From Acidimicrobiaceae bacterium (GTDB taxonomy: Bacteria > Actinomycetota > Acidimicrobiia > Acidimicrobiales > RAAP-2): a stretch of DNA of 37,168 bases. The notes beneath the pieces were generated by a model. That model made no database searches. It saw nothing but the letters and a program-made list of their open reading frames with translations, and was not told the DNA's origin. Shown here piece by piece: positions 32,571 to 37,168 of this stretch (position 1 is the first letter of the stretch; every line of letters starts with the position of its first letter). The DNA is taken from the NCBI GenBank assembly GCA_003160115.1, contig PLQL01000026.1, forward strand, positions 36,587 through 73,754. Reading direction: 5' to 3'. Position numbers and translations under genes: made by a program.

Positions 32571-33322
32571 AAGAGTCGCGCCGCGCCGCGCAGTGACGCC
32601 TGGTTTCCGTTGATCACGATGCGAAAAGGCAGGTCCGGAAACGGGTCGGGCTCGATCCGCCGAGCATTGCCGCCGGCGAGATGCACGATTCCCGCAGCGA
32701 ACTCGCTACCAAATTTCTCGATGGCGTCGTGCACGTAGGTGAACCATACGAGCTCGTCTGTCGCTCGCGATCTCTCACCGAGTAGTTGATCGAAGGTGAA
32801 TCCGTCACGAAAGACCTCCCTCCCTACGTCACGGACTCGGCGCATAGTCCCTTCGACACAGAGCGCCAAGCCCAGGCCCGTCCCGAGGGTCAACACGACC
32901 TCGACGCCCGTACCAAGAACGCAACCGAGGGCGGCGAGCTTGGCGTCGTTCACGACGCGAACGTCACGGCGTGACTTCTTGCACAACGCGTCTTGGAGTG
33001 GGAAGTCGATCCAATTCGCCTCAAGAACCGGGTCGACGTCCGTGGTGACACCTCCTGGACGAGATAGGTTGCCGGGGCGCACCACCCGTCCATCGTTGAA
33101 CTCACCGGGAAACCCCACACCAACCTTCTTCAGACCACTGTGAGCGATCCGATCGCTGAGTAGCTCCACGAGTCGTTCAGGTGAACAAGGGTACGGGGTG
33201 GGTTTGCGCCGAACGGATTCGAGAAGTTCACCGTGTGAATCGACGCGACAGAACTTGATGTTGGTCGCTCCGATGTCGATTGCGAGAATCTCCTCCAACG
33301 CGGGCACCGACGGCGATGTCAT
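32561..33322 (-). CDS. ROK-family sugar kinase, polyphosphate-glucokinase-like
   Basis: 253 residues. DIGATNIKF (16-24) is the ATP/phosphate loop, GVGFPGEF (69-75) and GNLSRPG contact sugar, Asn125-Asp126 in VVNDAKLAALG is the catalytic pair, and LTLGTGLGLAL (144-154) is the second phosphate motif. The zinc-binding CxCGxxGC motif of most ROK kinases is absent, as in polyphosphate glucokinases, which the protein also resembles in length. It probably phosphorylates glucose or a related sugar, but the donor is not certain. The ATG has no ribosome site; TAGCAT six bases upstream suggests a leaderless mRNA. Confidence 0.78.
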   Translation of the reverse strand: MTSPSVPALEEILAIDIGATNIKFCRVDSHGELLESVRRKPTPYPCSPERLVELLSDRIAHSGLKKVGVGFPGEFNDGRVVRPGNLSRPGGVTTDVDPVLEANWIDFPLQDALCKKSRRDVRVVNDAKLAALGCVLGTGVEVVLTLGTGLGLALCVEGTMRRVRDVGREVFRDGFTFDQLLGERSRATDELVWFTYVHDAIEKFGSEFAAGIVHLAGGNARRIEPDPFPDLPFRIVINGNQASLRGAARLFYP

Positions 33323-33328
33323 TGTGAA

Positions 33329-33334
33329 ATGCTA
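33329..33334 (-). promoter_or_regulatory. Putative -10 box giving a leaderless ROK kinase mRNA
   Basis: On the minus strand TAGCAT is followed by TTCACA and then the ATG at 33322. The box lies just after the stop of the TraG-like gene, whose TAA ends at 33336, so the promoter is squeezed into the 13-base interval and the 3' end of that gene. Confidence 0.5.
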
Positions 33335-33335
33335 C

Positions 33336-34481
33336 TTAGTCACCCATCCCACGGCGGCGCAAGCGACGTTGACGCCACCAAGGTCGAAGTCTGACTACGA
33401 AGACGGGTCTGGCGCCGGCGACCACCTGCGCGGTGCCTCGCACCCGTTGTCGAATGGCCAGCACGGGTCGCTCCGCGACGGGTTCCATCAACTCCGGTAG
33501 GTACTTGGTGACGGTCGAATCAGCCAGACCAGCAAGGACCATGCGGGTGGCGTGGTTGTTCACGATGGTCGCCGCCCGAGGTCCCCACCGCGCATTCAGT
33601 TGCGAAAAGTCCTGGACGACGGTGACCAGAGTCACGTCGAGTCCACTGACGGTCGCCGCCATCTGGTCGAGCTCGTCGAGCGAACCAACCGTCGCCGCCT
33701 CGTCGAGCACCATGAGCAACGGAGTCTGGGTACCTTCATCGACCAGACGCTGCTGCTCTTCGAGAATCATGCGCAAGGCGCCACGAAACAGTGCGTCGTA
33801 GTGCGTCTGTTCGCCCCGAGGACTGCAGAGATAGAGGGTGTTCGACCCACGCAGAACGCCGCGCACTGAGGCGAGCGGCTGGCGAAATCGCCACGGCAAC
33901 ATCATCGTCTCCGCCGTTATCAAGACACCGTCCACGGTGCGCGAGTCATGCTCGAGGAACAGACGTACGACTTCACTCGCCTCGCTGTGCGATCGCTCAT
34001 GAAGCCATCGATCGAACGTCCGTCTTTCGATGGTTAGCGCGACGTCGAAGATATCCGACGAGTTCTCCAGGGCGAGGACCATTAAAGCGGCGACGATCTT
34101 GGTCGCGAGCGAGTTCCAGAAATCCGTCTCATTTCTCGAGGACCCGGTGGTCATGTCGCGCGCCACCCGCAGCGCGTGACGAAATGTCCGCACGCCTTCG
34201 AGAGGGTTCCAGGTGAGGCCATCTTCCTTTCCCGGCTGAAGGAGTTCTACGGTGCCTAGCGACGACCGCCACTGGCTGGTCGATGACACCACGTCGCTCT
34301 TCACGCTCGTCACGACGACAGCGCCCGACCAGGAGAGGATCGCCGGCACCACCAGCGAGGACGTCTTGCCGGACTGCGTCGGCCCCACGATCAAGAGCGA
34401 ACTGCGCGAATCGAGTCGAACCGTTGGTCCGTAAGGCAACGAGTACCAAATGCGCCGCCCGAGTGGGGGACGGTCGTTCAC
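33336..34481 (-). CDS. TraG/VirD4-like conjugation coupling ATPase
   Basis: 381 residues. GPTQSGKTS (33-41) is the Walker A motif and LLMVLDEAATVGSLDEL (from 255) is the Walker B region with Asp260-Glu261, followed by QDFSQLNARWG, the typical TraG motif that positions the next nucleotide-binding residues. Coupling proteins bring DNA or protein to a type IV secretion channel. The usual N-terminal membrane helices are missing: Walker A starts at residue 33, so the protein is probably soluble or held by a partner. GTG 34481 overlaps the VirB4-like stop by four bases. It is the last gene of the cluster. Confidence 0.83.
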   Translation of the reverse strand: MNDRPPLGRRIWYSLPYGPTVRLDSRSSLLIVGPTQSGKTSSLVVPAILSWSGAVVVTSVKSDVVSSTSQWRSSLGTVELLQPGKEDGLTWNPLEGVRTFRHALRVARDMTTGSSRNETDFWNSLATKIVAALMVLALENSSDIFDVALTIERRTFDRWLHERSHSEASEVVRLFLEHDSRTVDGVLITAETMMLPWRFRQPLASVRGVLRGSNTLYLCSPRGEQTHYDALFRGALRMILEEQQRLVDEGTQTPLLMVLDEAATVGSLDELDQMAATVSGLDVTLVTVVQDFSQLNARWGPRAATIVNNHATRMVLAGLADSTVTKYLPELMEPVAERPVLAIRQRVRGTAQVVAGARPVFVVRLRPWWRQRRLRRRGMGD

Positions 34482-35647
34482 CTCGTGCCCCTCATTGCGG
34501 CGTCGGTATCGATGAACGTGACGTCGCGACGATCGGGAGTCACCCGCACGATCGATCGATGTGCTCCGTAGCGAACGAGCGCGGCCCCTTTGGGCAACGC
34601 CACGAGATACTGCGCCTCGCGAGGCGAGAGTCCGAGAGCGAGCGTCATCTCCCTGGCTTCGTCAGCGGGTTGACGAAACAACCACGCCGTCTCACATTCG
34701 CGCAAAAGTCCCTGCGCCCTTTCGCGCTCGGCACTTCCTTCGTTACCGACCGCCGCGACGTCACTCCACCGGTGCAAGACCAGGATGTGGCTCAGTCCCC
34801 GCGACCGTGCGAGCTTCCACGAGCCTTGCAACCACCGCAGGGCCTGCGAGTCCGACAGCAGCGCCCAGGCCTCGTCGAGTACCAGGTACCCGAGGGCGCC
34901 ACCATGGGCGATCATCTGCTGAGCGGCCCCTACCGCACTGAGCGCCGCGACAGACAGCGATTCAGACGACCACTGTGCCGAGAGGTCGAGTACCACCAAG
35001 TCACCCTCGAAGACCAGCGGATCGCCCTCGCCGTCGAAGAGACCCGCGAGGTCACCGTGAACGAATCGGTAGAGCGTCAGCGCCACGTCACGTTGCGCGG
35101 TGACCTCTGAGCCAATAGCGTTCTGAAACTCGTGGTAAAGGGCCCGAACCAGGCGCAAGGGGCGGGGCGAAGGAAGACGGACGAATGCCTCGTCAATCTC
35201 GTAGTGCTGTTGGGCGCTGAGCGGCGTCCCTTGTGCCGTCGCGATCAGGACTCGAATGAAGTCGCGACATTCTCGCTCCTCCACCGCAAATGGGTCGCAC
35301 CAGCCGTCCTTGCCCAGGGCGACGACACGCACCCCGTAGCTTCGAGCAAGGGCGCCGTACTCGCCCTTCGGGTCGATCACGACGACGCGGCGTCGCCTGG
35401 CCAGTGCGCGATCGATCAACATCTTGACCGCAGTACTCTTTCCCGCCCCAATGGAGCCCGCCACAATCATGTTCGGGTTCGACACCAGTCCTGCCTCGTA
35501 GCCATCGAACGGGTCAAAGACGAAGTCAAAACCTCGCTGCGATCGACCTAGCGGTCGCCCGGCCAGTCCGGTGCCCGCGTCATGGGCGGGTAGTCGCAGC
35601 GCCGCCAGGTCTTGGGAGGTGACCCAATGGGTCCAGGGGCGCTTCAC
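34478..35647 (-). CDS. VirB4-like ATPase, C-terminal (motor) half
   Basis: 389 residues from GTG 35647, which overlaps the stop of the preceding gene as GTGA; a frame extending to 35683 only adds residues inside that gene. RPLGRSQRGFDFVFDPFDG leads into NPNMIVAGSIGAGKST, with Walker A at 64-72. VVVIDPKGEYGAL (88-100) and LVLDEAWALL (254-263, Walker B) follow, then LARSRGLSHILVLHRWSD. These are the blocks of the VirB4/TraC motor domain. The protein lacks VirB4's N-terminal domain, which appears to be encoded by the overlapping upstream gene. It should drive assembly or substrate movement in the secretion apparatus. Confidence 0.83.
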   Translation of the reverse strand: MKRPWTHWVTSQDLAALRLPAHDAGTGLAGRPLGRSQRGFDFVFDPFDGYEAGLVSNPNMIVAGSIGAGKSTAVKMLIDRALARRRRVVVIDPKGEYGALARSYGVRVVALGKDGWCDPFAVEERECRDFIRVLIATAQGTPLSAQQHYEIDEAFVRLPSPRPLRLVRALYHEFQNAIGSEVTAQRDVALTLYRFVHGDLAGLFDGEGDPLVFEGDLVVLDLSAQWSSESLSVAALSAVGAAQQMIAHGGALGYLVLDEAWALLSDSQALRWLQGSWKLARSRGLSHILVLHRWSDVAAVGNEGSAERERAQGLLRECETAWLFRQPADEAREMTLALGLSPREAQYLVALPKGAALVRYGAHRSIVRVTPDRRDVTFIDTDAAMRGTR

Positions 35648-36711
35648 CAGCCCGGACCACCGGGCAATTGAAAGCAGTACCACGAAAGTTGTCGCCCCGT
35701 ACCACGCTCAACCCGCAAGCCCGACCCCTCGGCACTGCGCAACAACTCGCTCACTCGAACACGCAACTCTGCGATTGACGGGGCGCGCACGGTGATGAAG
35801 ACACCGAGGCGCATCAACGCTTCGCCGCGCGCGACGAGTTCTTCTCGCTGGGCGAGTCGGCGCAGCGATTGTTGGGATCTTGCGCTTCGCCTAAATCCCG
35901 CGGCCGACGACGCCGCGCTGTCGCTACCCATTCGGTGCACGGCTCGCGAAGCGACTCGTTGGGCCTTCTCGCTCGCCAGCACATCAAGATGAAGAGAGAT
36001 CCCAGGGTGGCAAGGGCTTTGCTGGACCTTCTCGAGTAGCGCTCTCGCATCGGTGGCGCAATTGAAGTCGCGCACTCGGAACGTGCGGATCACTTCGCCG
36101 TGCGTACGCACGTAACTCCACCGCTCCAGTAGACCCGCGCTGTCCGTGCCGGATCTCAAATCGAGGAAGTGTCGCAGCAGCTGTGAATCCTCGCGCCAGC
36201 CTTCGGGGGCCGCCACGTTCGTTCGTAGCGTCAGTAACGTCTGCGCCGAAGCCGCGCTGGACCGTACGTGAATCGAGACGTGATCAGTCTCGCCGCCCGT
36301 AGCGAGACTCTTCATCAACGCCACCAACCTCGCCGAGAGCTCGAGAGCGGTACCGGACAGATCGAGTCGGCCTCGGTGCACGAGTTCGAAGCCAGTGACG
36401 GTCGTGGCGCCGCGCGCCCGAATCGCCAACGTCTGTCCCCGTGACTCGGCCTGCACGATCATCCAACTGCTGCGGAGCGCAAACAGTGTGGTGACGCACA
36501 GGAGTTCCGCTATGGTCAGTCCATCGATCGTTGGCAGCGCCGCCACCAACACGCACAGTCCGAGCGCGAGTTCAGCGGACTGCGCGTGCGACGCAATGAT
36601 CCAATCGCCCGTGATACCCACGCCGAGGATGATCAGCGCGGCCTGGTGTCGACGAATCCCGATCCAGCGCGAGTCAGCATCGGCCTCGCCCAGACCCATC
36701 GACTCACTCAT
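35644..36711 (-). CDS. SCO6880-like type IV secretion protein: PrgI-like membrane part plus VirB4 N-terminal domain
   Basis: 355 residues from ATG 36711; a longer frame upstream overlaps the neighbouring gene and has no support. Two hydrophobic segments (about 24-45 and 48-80) resemble PrgI-type two-helix subunits. The remainder lacks a Walker motif. Its end, EALMRLGVFITVRAPSIAELR followed by a Gln-rich turn and FQLPGG, looks like the end of the VirB4/TraC N-terminal domain just before the motor domain. The next gene starts in a GTGA overlap with exactly the motor part. This arrangement matches actinobacterial SCO6880-type loci. Upstream gene overlap is eight bases. Confidence 0.7.
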   Translation of the reverse strand: MSESMGLGEADADSRWIGIRRHQAALIILGVGITGDWIIASHAQSAELALGLCVLVAALPTIDGLTIAELLCVTTLFALRSSWMIVQAESRGQTLAIRARGATTVTGFELVHRGRLDLSGTALELSARLVALMKSLATGGETDHVSIHVRSSAASAQTLLTLRTNVAAPEGWREDSQLLRHFLDLRSGTDSAGLLERWSYVRTHGEVIRTFRVRDFNCATDARALLEKVQQSPCHPGISLHLDVLASEKAQRVASRAVHRMGSDSAASSAAGFRRSARSQQSLRRLAQREELVARGEALMRLGVFITVRAPSIAELRVRVSELLRSAEGSGLRVERGTGRQLSWYCFQLPGGPGW

Positions 36712-37168
36712 CGAAGTGCCAACCGACGACCGGGCCCATGTCGTCGGTGCTGTAGGCAACGTGACCGCTCCGTAAACGAGGCGTACCCACCGGTGCGTCG
36801 GGGCGAGGTCCCTCGTGGGTCGGGAATTCGACGTCCGGTCCGGCTTCCCACATGCCAAGGCCTAAGTCGTCGGGCCGTGCTGGTGGCTCGGGCATCGGGG
36901 CTTCAGGTAGCAGCGAGCGGGCGGCGACCACCGCGGGTGACGACGGCACGGCACTCGCCGCGCGCGTGAAACGTTGTCGCACACCTTCAAGATTGTGCAA
37001 TGCCGCTTGTTCAACGAAGGGAATGATTCGCAGCAGCACGAAAGGCGAACACGTGGCCAGCAAAATGGTCACCGCACCCTCGACGATCTCACTCGCTGAT
37101 GAACCCTGGAGCTCGTCGAGCCCCAGGGTCAGTGCGATGACGATGAGAAGTTTGCTTGACGCGACCGC
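36704..37168 (-). CDS. TrbL/VirB6-like integral membrane protein of the secretion cluster (partial, N-terminus outside window)
   Basis: The frame is open to the right edge, so the true start lies beyond it; only the last 154 residues are seen. Two hydrophobic segments are visible: KLLIVIALTLGL, then VEGAVTILLATCSPFVLLRIIPFVEQAAL, resembling the closing helices of actinobacterial TrbL-like proteins. A Pro/Ala-rich hydrophilic tail (VVAARSLLPEAPMPEPPARPDDLG) follows. Its stop overlaps the next ATG by eight bases. A channel-subunit role is inferred from family likeness and gene order. Confidence 0.6.
   Translation of the reverse strand, partial: AVASSKLLIVIALTLGLDELQGSSASEIVEGAVTILLATCSPFVLLRIIPFVEQAALHNLEGVRQRFTRAASAVPSSPAVVAARSLLPEAPMPEPPARPDDLGLGMWEAGPDVEFPTHEGPRPDAPVGTPRLRSGHVAYSTDDMGPVVGWHFDE

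Noticed and set aside
34478-36711. The two VirB4-like halves as a frameshifted pseudogene.
   Set aside because: The join is a clean GTGA stop/start overlap, both frames are long and intact, and actinobacterial SCO6880-type loci show the same split.
1-37168. CRISPR arrays, transposases, phage genes and restriction or toxin-antitoxin systems.
   Set aside because: No regularly spaced repeats, no transposase-type terminal repeats and no recognisable defence proteins were found on reading all frames.

Overview
This is a GC-rich stretch of bacterial chromosome with no insertion sequences, phage genes, CRISPR arrays or rRNA. The gene set points to an actinobacterium: a MarP-type periplasmic protease, a DUF2510 membrane protein, an actinobacterial-style conjugation-like (SCO6880/TraG) cluster, many GTG starts, and several promoters placed so that the mRNA would begin at the start codon. 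The mix (atypical long aldehyde dehydrogenase, FABP-like protein, DUF3445 protein, tandem TetR) would suit the class Acidimicrobiia, but that placement is inference from gene content only.

Layout. (1) 1-3192, minus strand: tadA followed by a probable aminophosphonate-use cluster of an FAD amine oxidase, a phosphonatase-like HAD hydrolase and a solute-binding protein cut by the window edge. (2) 3292-14143, mixed housekeeping and accessory genes on both strands: tRNA-Ser(CGA), gabT, marP, a seven-repeat cysteine-paired lipoprotein, a long aldehyde dehydrogenase, a DUF2510 membrane protein, a FABP-like protein with an acyl-CoA dehydrogenase, a DUF3445 haem protein with a 53-residue membrane protein, a tandem TetR regulator and a DUF1003-like protein. 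(3) 14216-31057: a large L-rhamnose catabolic locus. On the minus strand the order of transcription is ABC ATPase, two permeases, rhamnose-binding protein, mutarotase (rhaM), isomerase (rhaI), fused aldolase/dehydrogenase, a second AraA-like sugar isomerase, rhamnulokinase (rhaB) and, after a 162-base gap, a UDP-sulfoquinovose synthase-like gene (sqdB). Divergently transcribed are lutA and a fused lutB-lutC, and a DeoR-type regulator closes the locus. (4) 31236-33322: tRNA-Arg(ACG), an M20D amidohydrolase and a ROK-family kinase. (5) 33336-37168, minus strand: a conjugation/type IV secretion-like cluster with a TrbL/VirB6-like partial gene, a VirB4 split into two overlapping genes, and a TraG/VirD4-like ATPase.

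How the main locus would work: rhamnose is imported by the ABC system, mutarotated, isomerised to rhamnulose, phosphorylated and cleaved to dihydroxyacetone phosphate and L-lactaldehyde. The dehydrogenase half of the aldolase fusion would oxidise lactaldehyde to L-lactate, and LutA plus the LutB-LutC fusion would oxidise lactate to pyruvate. A TCACATT-type sequence occurs upstream of rhaS, in the rha/lut divergent region and upstream of the DeoR gene, which suggests one regulator for the whole route. The most unusual items are the LutB-LutC fusion, the extra isomerase and sqdB beside the rhamnose operon, the seven cysteine-pair lipoprotein, and the split VirB4.
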